In this document: positions 1 through 12,895 of the stretch, piece after piece
Position numbering within the stretch: position 1 is the stretch's first letter
How the letters are laid out: every line of letters starts with the position of its first letter
Source: Saccopteryx bilineata
Lineage: Eukaryota; Chordata; Mammalia; Chiroptera; Emballonuridae
NCBI RefSeq assembly: GCF_036850765.1
Contig: NC_089490.1
Span: 126,570,522 to 126,634,521 of the forward strand
Direction: 5' to 3'
DNA length: 64,000 nt
Program-made: the position numbers and the translations under genes
Notes under the pieces: model-generated
Told to the model about the DNA's origin: nothing
What the model saw: the letters and a program-made list of their open reading frames with translations, nothing else
Database searches by the model: none

Positions 1-2004
1 TAAGATACATGATTAAAAACAAATGATGAAAAAAAAGATAGGTGATGAAAAGACAAGAATATGGAGACTAAAAAAAAGAAAAATGTGGAAGGGAAGAGCA
101 CACAGTGTGAGAAAAACTGAGAGAGAATAAGAAAGTTAAAGTATTCACAAAATTATGGTGGGTATAAATGATGGTGGCCACATGTCCCAGATGCTTCAAT
201 AAGGTGATTGATCAAAAGAATAAGTAATTGTACTTTAATGCAATATTGCTTTAAAACTGTTTAGACAAATTCAGAAAATAGAAATAGTCCCTTCTCAAAC
301 CATGTCTCCCAGTATTTTGGTTTGGAAAATAACAGAATTTGCTGAATGGAGGTAGAAAAAAGAAAAAAGGATTTGATTTGCTTCTAAATTATTTCCCTTC
401 AGGGCAATTCAAGATTTCCTCATCTATTAAATAAGATCTACCCAACAAGGCTGTATTAGAAGTAATCTTATCGAGTTATTGTATGAAACAGTACAATTAA
501 AGAAAATAAATTATGTCAAATTATATAATCTTTTCACTATTGTTCCAGCATATAACATATTGTGTGGCATATACAACATGTTTGAGAAATGTTGTGAAAT
601 GAATGAGCAAAATTAATATTTTTAATGGAAGAATAAGAAAGGGCTATTATTTTGTTTTACATTAACTTTGGGTTGGGCTTTATTTGTGGAACATCTAACC
701 AAGGACTAAGATTTAATGTATCCCACAACTAATATAAAATTGATCTTCTTAGGATGGATATAAAGTAAGATTTATTGTGTTTAGTATCTTTCCAGCACTG
801 GCTGTTATAGTGAAAATTTCTGATCTGTATGATAAAATCATATTTAAGTGGAAGAGGTAGAAGACCAATTCTGCCATAGTCAACCCACATAACCGTGTTC
901 CTCGGCCAATGACACTTCATACAACTGTTGGGGCTCTCCAGCGCTACTACAGTACCTCACTGCATCACCTGCAAATGCACACACGCTAAAGAACCAACAG
1001 GATTTGCTATACTCAGTAGATTAATAAAAAAATTTATTCTTAGATAAAGGCTTCCCTCAAATTCCTGGGTAATGAAAAGTCTAGGTTTAAAATTTCTTTT
1101 TCTTAAAAAAAGTAGCTAAATGTCAAATGAATTTAATTATTATTGTGCAGACATGGATATTCTGTTGATGAGCTGGCCAAATTTGGGGTAATAAAATAAG
1201 ACACATAATTTGTACATTATTGCATATTTATTATATCAAATTTATTTTTATCTTCATTTCAGTACAATCACTAATTACATAACTATAATCAAGATATTTT
1301 TGTAATTTATGTTCTATTGTTAATTACTTTGAAAGCACACATAACTTGAATATATCTACAATATAAAGTGTAATTATTTTCAAAGTACATATAATTTGAA
1401 TATATTATCATTAGCAATATAAATTAAACAAAATGTAAAAAAAATTTTTTTTGTTAAGTCTGGGTTTACAAAATTACGTGGAACAAACTTCTCAATTCAT
1501 TTGGATAAAAAAATTCAAATAATTTTTCAAGTTATATTTGTGCACATATAACATTTTTATTGCTAGAGCCTTCTATCTTATACTATCATATGATAGGCAA
1601 GGCACATAGAAAGACATTTTTTAAATTTAAAACTTTTCAGTAAAAAAAGAATGTAATAATATTTCTCTGAATATTTATTTTTATTGACTTTTTTCAATAA
1701 AAAGTGGAAATAGTTCAAATATAATCACATCACATTAAGAACATTTTTGTGTTACATAAACATATTTTTAAAGTTTCAACATCATTGTATATATTATTCA
1801 CGTAGTTATTTCCTATAAAATATACTCATGCAGTGTCACTTTCTAAATATTTATTTTGAAAAGCTATATTTACCCATCATTTTAATACACAGTCATGCTT
1901 TAATCCATTTTTGGATTATAGTACAAATCATTTTTTTATTTTCTTAGTTATTCCTTCCTATTGGTCTTTCATGTGATTTTTTTCCTATTATAAAGAACTG
2001 TGCA

Positions 2005-2318
2005 GCCTGACCAGGCAGTGGCGCAGTGGATGGAGCATCGAATTGGGATGCGGAGGACCCAGGTTTGAGACCCCGGGGTCGCCGGCTTAAGCGCAGGTTC
2101 ATCTGGTTTGAGCAAAGCTCACCAGCTTGGACCCAAGGTCACTGACTTGAGCAAGGGGTTACTCGGTCTGCTGAAGACCATGGTCAAGGCACATATGAGA
2201 AAGTAGTCAATGAACAACTAAAGTGCCACAATGAAAAATTGATGATTGATGCTTCTCATCTTTCTCTGTTCCTGTCTGTCTGTCCCTATTTATCCCTCTC
2301 GCTGACTCTGTCTCTGTA
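2005..2318 (+). repeat. Bat tRNA-derived SINE, GCCTGACC-head (Rhin-type)
   Basis: The head is GCCTGACCAGGCAGTGGCGC, followed by a tRNA-related part (GGTTTGAGACCCCGGGG as B-box-like region), repeated TTGGACCCAAGGTCACTG modules, and a pyrimidine-rich end CTGTCTGTCCC. It is flanked by a 13-bp perfect target duplication AAAGAACTGTGCA at 1992-2004 and 2319-2331. The family name is from memory and tentative. Confidence 0.88.
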
Positions 2319-4439
2319 AAAGAACTGTGCAAAATAATGTTTACATTCAGTTTCAGATTTTGGGGGGTATATTTCACCAAGAAAAGGAATCAACAGATGA
2401 AGGTATGTGGAGAGTTTTCTACTATTTTCTGGGCTGATCCTCTACAATAATAAATTTACTTGCTAACAACAACCTACATGCAAACAGATAGGATGTTTCT
2501 TCATTACTATCAACTAGCTCTTCCTGTCAGGCTCTGGTTGGAGATCAGAATTGAAGAGAAGGAAGTCAGGTAACTAATCCGCCTCTGCCTCCATCCTCAC
2601 CTCCCTGTCCTTGCCGAGGCTTTTGCAATGTCTGTGTCTATGGGCACAGTCCCTATTAGAGCCCATTAGCAGTGCCTTCAAGCTCTCCCTGGGCTGTAGT
2701 AACAATGGTGCCACCCATGTCCTTTCAGGCCTGGAGTGGGAAAAGCTTTCCATTCTTCCCAGCTCCTGGCTGTTCCCTGGACCTTTCTTGGTCCCTATAA
2801 TGCTATCCATGTCTCTTGGAGTGTGCTGTTTCCTGCTGGAATTAACTTCTCTATCTGTAAATTATTATTACTTTTGCCAATGTAATGATACCAAAAATTA
2901 TTTTATTTTGCATTTTTGACACTGCTTACAAGGCTGGCCACCTTTCATGTAATCATTTCATTCCTGTATCTTGTCAAGTACAGATGATTCAAACCCTATA
3001 ATCACTTCAAATAAAACCTAGATAAGGACCAATACATTATGTGTCAGCTTAACATATTTTTCATAACAAATTCTTTTCAGTTGCCATTTCACATATATTT
3101 GAACATTCTGGCTATTTAGGAAATTCATTTCATTGTATTTTGTTGGGTAAAATAATTCTTGCATTGGGTCACTATTTTTCATTTGGAGCAGTGATTTTCA
3201 ACCAGTTGCCACAAGAATTTTTAAAATATGCAATACCTGACTATTTAATCGGGGGCACTGACCTCTTTTCCCTTAGATGATCAAATTTAAAAATGACAAT
3301 AGCCAACACAATTTTTAATGAATCAAAATTATATCTGAGGATTCAAAGATGGCAGCAGAGTAGGCAGACAAACAAACTGCCACCTCACGGGACCAAATTG
3401 GATTACAAATTAATTTAAGAAAAATCATCATGAAAAACCAACCTTGGACTAAAAGAACAATATTCGAAAACCAAGGAGCCCAGAAGAAACCGCATCGAGC
3501 CTGGTAGGACATGTGGGAATGCGGTGCAGGCTCCCCCGCTCCCAAGAGCAAGGGAAGCCTAAAGGTCCAAAAAGTTTCTCATTGCAGGGAGAGAGACCCT
3601 GAGAGGCGGGGTCCTCAGTCCCAGGAATGGAGCCCCAGCATAGAAACCAAGAGACTGGAGGAGACAGCCTGACAGCATTAAGTGGATAGAAGAGTGGGAT
3701 TTCTGACTCTGGGAAATGGCTGGCATAGAAGTTACAGCCTTAAAAGACCAGTGCAGAAAATATCACTCACAGCCACTTGCCTGGGGCTCCAGAGGAAAAC
3801 AGAGCTGAGAGGACTGGTCTTGAATGAGAAGAGTGGGGAGATTGAGGCACAGGGAAACAAATGGTTATGGAGAGAAGAATACCTGAGCTGAGTTGTTCTC
3901 CAGTGCCAAGGCAGCCATAGCAGGGAGGAGGATTGCTCCCTCCATCCAGCACAAACCTAGCGTAGAGCCAGTTGACCCACCTCTAAAAAGCTCTCCAGCT
4001 CCAAACACTGCAAAAGGCCGTTTGGAAAGGAGAAAATAAAAGGGACGGGCAGTGACTCAGGTTTCCGGGGAGACCTGAGCTACATCTCCTGCTTCTGATA
4101 CGGAGAATGCGCCCCACCCCCAAAGAGCAACTAACTGGGCATAACACACCATCTAGTTCTCAGAGGTAATGCCCACCGCATTCCTGGATAGAGTTTTAAC
4201 TGGGGACAAAGAACAAGATACGCCAACTTACCGCATCCTAAACACAGAAGCTCCCTACTGGTCTCAGCAAACAAACAGCAGGAAAATTAAGACTTTTAAC
4301 TGGCTCCACTAGTTAAGGAGAATTAAAATCTGAGCAACCAGCAGAGATTGAGGGATAAAGACCTGGAGAAGGAGCCACATTCCATATACCAACCTCAGAC
4401 CCACAACACTGACAAGCTTGCAAACAACACACAGAAAAA

Positions 4440-5409
4440 ATGGGTAAACAGAGAAATGTAATTCATATGAGTCAAAAAGAGAAATTCCCAGAAAAAAAAC
4501 TGACTGAGATGGAAGTAGCAAAATTACCAGATGCAGTGTTTAAAATAATGATTGTTAGGATGCCTAAGGATTTCAGAGCTACAATGGATGAACTTAATGA
4601 ATATCTAAATAAAGAAACTGCAAGCATCAAAAAGGACACTGAGATCATAAAAAAGAATCAGACATGATAATTACAATATCAGAAATGAAGACTACACTAG
4701 AAGTAATCAACAGCAGGCTACATGAAGCAGAGGATTGAATCAGTGAATTAGAGCACAAGATAAATAAAAACACAGAAACAGAGCAGCAAAAAGAAAATAG
4801 CTCAAAAAGTCTGAGGAAACTATAAGAGAACTCTGTGACAACATGAAGAGAAATGACATCCGCATCATAGAGGTTCCTAAAGAAGAAGAGAAAGAACCAG
4901 GGATAGAGAACCTGTTTGAAGAAATCATAGCTGAAAACTTTCCTAAATTTATGAAGGAAAAAGTCACACAAGTTCAAGAAGCACAGAAAGTCCCAGTAAA
5001 GAGAATCCCAATGAGGCCAACATCAAGACACATCATAATTAAAATACCAAAGTTAAGAGATAAAGAAAAAAATACTAAAAACAGCAAGAGAATAGAAGTC
5101 AATTACCTATTGAGGAGCCCCCCATAAGAATGACATCTGAAGTGTTTCAATGGAAACACTTGATGCAAGAAGGGAATGGCAAGAAATATTCTAAGGAATG
5201 CAGAAAAAAGCCTACAACCAAGACTTCTTTATCCATCAAGATTATCATTTAAAATTGAAGGAAAAATAAAAAGCTTCTCAGACAAAAAAACAAAACAAAA
5301 CACAAAACTCAAGGAATTCATTACAACCAAACAAGTACTGCAGGAAATGTTAAGGGCTTCCTGTAAGAAGAGCAAAGAAAAAAAGAAACCGAGAAACAAA
5401 AGATTATAG
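4440..5409 (+). pseudogene. L1 ORF1 (RNA-binding protein), broken
   Basis: L1 ORF1 normally encodes a trimeric RNA-binding chaperone that coats L1 RNA. Here it begins MGKQRNVIHMSQKEKFPEKK at 4440 and the frame breaks after about 75 codons. Coiled-coil-like sequence follows in another frame. The RRM-related part appears from 4843 (NDIRIIEVPKEEE, then FPKFMKEKVTQVQEA), and the C-terminal part from 5176 (KSLQPRLLYPSRLSFKIEGK) ends KPRNKRL at 5409. At least two frame breaks and an internal stop are present, so no intact protein is possible. Confidence 0.9.
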
Positions 5410-5423
5410 ATTTAAAGAATATA

Positions 5424-8400
5424 ATGGCAATAAACAACTACGTATCAATAATAAACTTAAATATAAATGGATTAAATGCTCCAATCAAAAGACATAGGGT
5501 AGCTGCATGAATAAGAACACAGGACCCGTATATATGCTATCTACAAAAGAACCACATCAGAACAAATGATACACATAGACTAAGAGTAAAGGGATGGAAA
5601 AAATATTTCATGCAAACTGAAAGGAAAATAAAAAGCAGGGGTAGCAATACTAATATCTGACACAATAAACTTTTAAAAAAGTCTGTAGTAAGAGATAAAG
5701 AAGACCACTACATAATGATAAAAGGAGCATTACAACAGGAAGATATAAGTATTATTAATATATATGTGCCTAATATAGGAGCATCTAAATATCTATATAA
5801 AAAACCGATTTTGATGGATAAAAAGGGTGAGATCAACAGCAAAACTATAATAAGGGATTTTAATACCCCATTAACATCAATAGATAGAACCTGCAGACAG
5901 AAAGTTAACAAAGAAATAGCAGCCTTAAATGACATACTAGAACTAGATCAATTAGATTTAATAGATATCTTCAGAACTTTTCACATCAAAGCAGTAGAAT
6001 ATACATTCTTTTAAAGTGCTCACGGTACATTCTATAGGATAGACCACATGTTAGGACACAAAACAAGTCTTAATAAATTTAAGAAGATTGAAATCATATC
6101 AAGCACCTTCTCTGATCACAACAGCATAAAACTAGAAATCAACTACAATAGGAAAACCGAAAAACATTCAAACACTTGGAGACTAAATAGCATGCTATTA
6201 AATAATGAAATAAACAATGAGATCAAGGAAGAAATAAAAAACTTCCTTGAACAAATGAAAATAAACATACAACAAGTCAAAATTTATGAGACACAGCAAA
6301 AGCCGTCCTAAGAGGGAAGTTTACAGCATTACAGGCATACCTTAAGAAGCTAGAAAAAGCTCAAATAAACAACTTAATCCTGTAACTAAAAGAACTAGAA
6401 AAAGAAGAGCAACTAAAGTCCAGAGGAAGTAGAAGGAAAGAAATAATAAAGATCAGAGCATTAATAAATGACATACAGGCAAAAAATACAATACAGAAGA
6501 TCAACGAAACCAAGACCTGGTTCTTGGAACAGGTAAAATTGATAAACCTTTAACTAGACTCACCAAGAAAAAAAGAGAGAGGGCTCAAATAAATAAAATT
6601 AAAAATAAGAGTGGAAAAGTAACAACTGACACAGCAGAAAATCAATAATTGTAAGAAAATACTATGAGAAATGTATGCCCAACAATGGGACAACCTAGAT
6701 GAAATGGATAAATTCCTCAAAAATTATAATCATTCAAAAATCAATTCGGAAGAATCAGAAAACCTAAAAAGACTGATTACAATAAAAGAGATTGAAACAG
6801 TCATCAAAAAACTCCCAACAAACTCAAGTCCTGGGCCTGATGGCTTAACAAGCAAATTTTACCAAATATTCAAAGAAGAATTAACACCTATCCTTCTCAA
6901 GCTATTTCAAAAAATTCAAGAGGAGGAAAAACTTCTAAACTCCTTTTATGAGGAGAACACAATCCTCATTCCAAAACCAGGCAAAGACACTGCAACGAAA
7001 GAAAACTATAGGCCAATATCCCTGATGAAATTAGATGCTAAAATTCTCAACAAAATATTAACAAGTCAGATCCAGCAATAAGTGAAAAAAATCATACATC
7101 ATGATCAAGTGGGATTTATTCTGGGGAGGCAAGGCTGGTATAATATTTGCAAATCAATCAACATGCTTCATCACATAAACAAAAGGAAGGATAAAAATTA
7201 CATAATAATATCGATACAGAAAAAGCATTTGATAAAATCCAGCACCCATTTATGATCAAAACTCTCAGCAAAGTGGGAAAACAGGGAACATACCTCAACA
7301 GGATAAAGGCCATCTATGACAAACCCACAGCCAACATCATACTCAATGGGCAAAAATTAAAAGCAATCCCATTAAGAACAGGAAAAAAGCAGGGGTGCCC
7401 CCTTTCACCACTCTTATTCAACATAGTTCTGGAAGTTATAGCCACAGCAATCAGACAAGAAGAAGAAATAAAAGGCATCCAAATTGGAAAAAAAGAAGTA
7501 AAACTATCATTATTTGCTGATGACTTGATACTGTACATAGAAAACCCTAAAGTCTCAGTCAAAAATCTACTGGACCTGATCAATGAATTCAGCAAGGTGG
7601 TAGGATATTAAATCAATATTCAGAAATCAGTGGCATTTATATACACCAAAAAAGAACTGTCTGAAAGAGAAATTAAGGAAACAATCCCCTTTACTATTAC
7701 AACCAAAAAAACTTAGAAGTAAATTTAACCGAGGTTAAAGACCTGTATTCAGAAAATTATAAAACATTGAGAAAAAAAAAAATCAAGGAAGATACAAACA
7801 AGTGGAAGCATATACTGTGTTCATGGATAGGAAAAATAAATAACATTAAAATGTCTATAAATCCAAAGCAAGCTATAAATTCAATGCAATTTCTATTAAA
7901 ATACCAATGTCGTACTTCAAAGATATAGAACAAATATTCAAAAAATTTATATGGAACCAAAAAAGAACAAAAATAGCCTCAGCAATCTTGAGAAATAAAA
8001 ATAAAACGGAGGATATAACACTTCCTGATATCAAGTTATACTACAAGGCCATTGTACTCAAAACACTCAAAACACCTTGGTATTGGCATAAGAACAGGCA
8101 TACAGATCAATGGAACAGAACAGAGAACCCAGAAATAAACTCACACCTTTACAGCCAATTGATATTTGACAAAGGAATTAAGAGCATACAATGGAGTAAA
8201 GACAGTCTCTTTAACAAATGGTGCTGGGAAAACTGGACAAATACATCCAAAAAAATGAAACTAGACTACGAACTTACACTATTCACAAAAATAAATTCAA
8301 AATGGATAAAAGACTTGAATGTAAGTCATGAAGCCATGATCATCTTGGAAGAAAACATAGGTAGTAAGCTCTCTGACATCTCTCATAGCAATATATTTGC

Positions 8401-9207
8401 TGATTTAACTCCACGGGCAAGTGAAATAAGGACAGGGTGAACAAATGAGACTACATCAAACTATAAAGCTTTTGCACAGCTCAAGACAACCATGAACAAA
8501 ATAAAAAGACAATCTACTCAGTGAAAGAACATATTCACCAATACATCCGATAAAGGGTTAATAACCAAAATTTATAAAGAATTTGTAAAACTCAACACCA
8601 GGAAAGTAAACAATCCAATCACAAATTGGGCAAAAGAACTGAACAGACACTTCTCCAAAGAGGACATTCAGATGGCCAATAGGCAGATGAAAAAATGCTC
8701 AGCATCACTAATCCTTAGAGAAATGCAAATTAAAACCACAATGAGATACCACCTCACACCAGTCAGAATGGCGCTCATTAACAAAACAACACATAACAAG
8801 TGCTGACTAAGGTATGGAGAAAAGGGGATCCTCTTGCACTGCTGGTGGGAATGCAGACTGGTGCAGCCACTGTGGAAAACAATATGGAGATTCCTCAAAA
8901 AATTAAAAATCAAACTGCCTTTTGACACAGCTATCCCACTTCTAGGAATATATCCTAAGAATAACAAATCCCCATGTTTATTGCAGCATTGTTTACAATA
9001 GCCAAGATCTGGGAACACCCCAAGTGTCCATCAGTAGACGAGTGGATTAAAAAGCTATGGTACATATACACAATGGAATACTATGCTGCTGTTAAAAAGA
9101 AGGAAATCTTACCCTTTGCTACAACATGGATGGACCTGAAGTCTATTATGCTAAGTGAAATAAGCCAGGCAGAGAAGGAAAAATATCATATGACCTCAGT
9201 CATATGA
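5424..9207 (+). pseudogene. L1 ORF2 (endonuclease/reverse transcriptase), broken
   Basis: Remnant of the L1 ORF2 polyprotein, an apurinic-like endonuclease followed by reverse transcriptase and a C-terminal cysteine-rich region. Endonuclease sequence runs from about 5424 to 6310. The reverse transcriptase region shows [20 protein letters not shown] near 6823-6885, [20 protein letters not shown] near 7370-7430 and the catalytic FADD at 7513-7524. The C-terminal part ([20 protein letters not shown], then TMEYYAAVKKKEI) ends at 9207. Numerous stops and shifts separate these pieces, although the FADD residues themselves survive. Confidence 0.93.
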
Positions 9208-9654
9208 GGAATCCAATGAACAATGTGAACTGAGGAACAGAAGAGAGGCAGAGAAGGTGTTAAAGAGTTCAGAGGGAAAGCAGGCAGAGGGAAAGGAAAT
9301 GAGAGGAGGGGATCAAAGAAAGGAAAGACATTAGTGAAAGTATATACACATAACAGAGACAGATAGAAGACAAAATAGTAAATCATGGAGGGAAGGAGGG
9401 AAGGCAGTGGGGGGAGGGGGCAAGGGGTATCAAGGAGAACACAGACGGGGGAGGGAGGCAGATATATTCAGAGAAACACCTGTAACTATGTAAACACAAC
9501 AAATTTTAAAAATTACATCTATTTTTTTGTCAGCTTGGCAAAAAAATATTTTTTGGTGTGCTTTAGAATTTTTAGTGATTAATTTATGTGTGTTATGAAA
9601 TAAAAAAGGTTAAAAATAATTGATTTCAATAATTTCCCTTTATTTACTATAAGG

Positions 9655-9997
9655 CAGGGGTAGTCAGCCTTTTTATACCTACTGCCTACTCTTGTATGTT
9701 AGTAGTAAAATTTTCTAACTGCCCATTGGTTTCACATTAATGGTGATTTATAAAGTAGGGAAGTAACTTTATAAAATTTATAAAGCAGAATTACAGCAAG
9801 TTAAACCATATAATAATAATTACTTACGAAGTACTTTATGTCAAATTTTTGCTAAGTTTGGCAGAATAAATCTTTATAAAACAACTTACTATAATTAAAT
9901 CTATCTTTTTATTTATACTTTGGTTGCTCCACTACCGTCCACCATGAAAGCTGGAACGCCCACTACTGGGCGGTAGGAACCAGGTTGACTACCACTG
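9655..9997. mobile_element. hAT-type MITE with 8-bp target duplication
   Basis: A 343-bp element with inverted ends: CAGGGGTAGTCAGCCTTTTT at the left, and the right end reads GTTGACTACCACTG (complement CAGTGGTAGTCAAC). It is flanked by an 8-bp duplication with one mismatch, CTATAAGG at 9647-9654 and CTATAAAG at 9998-10005. CAG-type ends plus an 8-bp duplication are diagnostic of hAT transposons. The AT-rich interior encodes nothing recognisable, so it depended on a transposase made elsewhere. Confidence 0.85.
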
Positions 9998-11633
9998 CTA
10001 TAAAGAAAAAGATCCACAAAAGAAAAGAATATTCTATATATTTCTGTTCTAGTTTTTTATTGAAGTCCTTCTTTCATCCCTATAGACATCTTGACTCCTA
10101 TTTAAATCTTTAGGCTATCTAGAATTTGCTGCTGTAGGTGACCTGATTTCTATTTTTTTATTAGTTTTTTCCCATATTGATATCCAGCTGTCCTCCAAAC
10201 ACGTACTAAATAGTGATTTCTTGCTTCACTCTTAGGTTACTTGAGGCCTGACTTATAGTGTATTACTAGTCACTATTTAAATCTCTACCCATAGCTCTAG
10301 TATATGCCATGTATCATTATTTTTAAATATTTTAATCCAACTCTAAAAATGAAATGATTTCCAATTTGTAATTTGTTGTACAACTTGAAAAACAAATCCA
10401 TCATCACTATCATTTCCAAGAAAAATTCACACATTGAAATATTTGTCTTCTTCTACTTCTGGATTAAATTTACAATATATTTGTCAAATTTCATTGACTT
10501 TGTCTTAGGTACATAAATTGTTAAATTAAAAATAAATATTGGGTTAGGAGTTACAACAGTGAACCAGACAAAATAAAGTCCCTACTCCAACAGAGCTCTT
10601 ATTTTAATCAAGGGAGACACACAATAGACAAATTAATAAAAATATAAATAAGTGGTAAAATTAGGGCAAACAGTAGACTCTAAAGAAAAGTAAAGAAGGG
10701 CAAGCAGTATAGGGGACACAGCAGGAAGAGAGGGTATGGTCAAAGATGACTGTTTAATTTAAACTGCTTGGGGAAGGGAAGGTTTCTGTGTAAGGCAGCA
10801 TTTTAACAAAGAACTGAAGAAACAGTCATGGAAGTTTCTGGAAGAAGAGCAAGTAAAAATCTGTCTCCACTAATAGAATATAAGTCCCTAGACACCAGTA
10901 ACTAGTCTAACTTTTTCACACTACCATGAGCACCTCAGCACACAGGATTTAAAATAGCTTATTGAAAAAAATAATATTAAGTGAAATTTCAAGACATAGC
11001 TATGTCTGACATTGCTTCCCTTGCATACAGGATGATCCTCTTCACCTCTGCTCTAAAAATTTATTGAAGCATGGCCAATGAGGTGGGAGGCAAACACAGC
11101 AGGACTAATATCCTGGAGCCAACTGAAAGAGTGTTTTAGAAAAAACTGATCAACAATGATAACTGGCCAACAATGTGATGAGCAGAAAGTATAATGCAGG
11201 ACAGGAAACCAAACAATCATCTCTCAAGAATAGTCAAAAAGGTGCACTGCACACGGCACCTTCATTATAACTCAGCCTGAAAATGGAGAAGAATAGAATG
11301 GCACCTGCAGAAAAGGTGCTACACAAAGAGTGAGTTTTATAGAATGTCGTCTACCCTCCACTTCCCTGCACTGTTCTGCAATAACATATAAAAAGAACCC
11401 TTTAATGTGAGCTTTTTAAAAGGCTCATTCCACTTAAGAAAGTCAAGAAAACTATGGAATCAACCATCAGTCACAGAAAACCTACACAATCCTATCAAAT
11501 TAAGAAACTTGGAGAGTATGGTTCAAAGTACATCTAAACTTGGTCTTTCTTACTACTTCCTATGATTTGGTAAGCTAAGTAAAGGGAGAGAATGGCTCAA
11601 GCAATCTATTTGAAAAGAAAATATTCTAATGTA

Positions 11634-11709
11634 CACTTCTCAAAAAATTTGGAGATATTTTATCACTTCATATTCATTTTGAAATGTCTCCTAATTTTTG
11701 TGAGCAGTG
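11634..11709. mobile_element. Tiny mariner-type MITE (hairpin)
   Basis: A 76-bp near-palindrome. The left half begins CACTTCTCAAAAAATTTGGAG; the right half complements to CACTGCTCACAAAAATTAGG. The unit is bounded by TA on both sides (11632-11633 and 11710-11711), as expected for Tc1/mariner insertion. There is almost no interior, so this is essentially two joined terminal inverted repeats. Confidence 0.7.
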
Positions 11710-12895
11710 TATCTTATTAAGCAGTGATTGATGAGACAATAACATGGCACTGTGTTAGGTGTGCCCCAAGTTATTTCTTGGTCTAATTTCATTCTACCCA
11801 TACATCACTTAGAGTACTGTTGGCCATTATAAAATCTTGAAATTGATAGCAAAACTGGAACTATCTTCAAAAGAAAAAATATACATTGACCATTGACTAC
11901 CTCTCTCCATGTACTTTCTGATCATGAATTGAGTCTCCTGACCTTGGAATGACAATCAGTTATAAAGGCAAAGAAAAGCATCTCTGCCCCATAAACACCA
12001 ATTTTATCTTCATTGCAGCATAGACCAAAGTGGGCTGTCATTAAATGCTCAGAAGACAATGGAACAACTTTTCTTGGGTCTAATAGTTTAGCTGTCTGTC
12101 TAAATCTGGTGTATTTACAGGACATAAATGCAGACTCTATGAGGAAATCAGAATGGAACAAGTATATGAAACAATCTAGCACCAGTTTATTAAAAAGTTT
12201 TTCAAAAAGATTTTCTTATATGGTCTTAACAAGAAGAAAGAAAAGAGGTTGCAATTAGGAAAATGAGAGTACTAATTAAGGTGACTTTTCAGAGAGCTTT
12301 ACCCAAAAGCAAACAAACAGCCTTGGAGTACTGACTCCAGAGAAACAAGAGAAAGGTGGACAGCAGTCTGAGTGTTATTATGTATGTTATGTGCCTGTCA
12401 GGTAAGATTATTTCCCAAATTTCTATTGAAATAAGCATCTACCTCATGCTGCCAGACCTTGCCTGAAGAACTGAGTTCCATCCCAAATGATATACTTATT
12501 TTAAAAAAGTGACAAATTAAAGAGAGCCCAAAATTATATTAAAAGCAATAACACTGGGAAACAATATTTTTGTTGCATCCACAAAAACACTTGTTCTTAC
12601 CTAATTCGAGTGTGCTGATCTCAAATCTGACATTAGTTTTTCTCTGTAAGCTACAGTTTTTTTGCAATTCAAGATTTTAGGTTTTCATCTTATTGTAAAA
12701 TTTTCAACATTTAGTTTAACATAATGAAGTAGAATGTCTTCTTGGGCACCATCTTTGTGAAAATATAATAATTTATATAAGGGAATAAATACACTAATAC
12801 ACTAAGAGATATGACTGCATCAGAATTTGTCTATAATTTCAAAATAGAACATATTAAAACACTTATTTTAATCATAAAATTTGCACAAAACTTAT

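Larger units (their letters stand above)
3337..9508 (+). mobile_element. Full-length LINE-1, defective
   Basis: A nearly complete L1 about 6.2 kb long, antisense to ITPR2. It starts with an L1-type 5' end (GATTCAAAGATGGCAGCAGA) and has a roughly 1.1-kb 5' UTR, ORF1, ORF2 and a G-rich 3' UTR (GGAGGGAAGGAGGGAAGGCA) with a short A-rich end. It is flanked by a 12-bp target duplication with one mismatch: AAAATTATATCT at 3325-3336 and AAAATTACATCT at 9509-9520. Many stops and frameshifts in both reading frames make it unable to code for active proteins. Multiple differences suggest a moderately old insertion. Confidence 0.95.
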
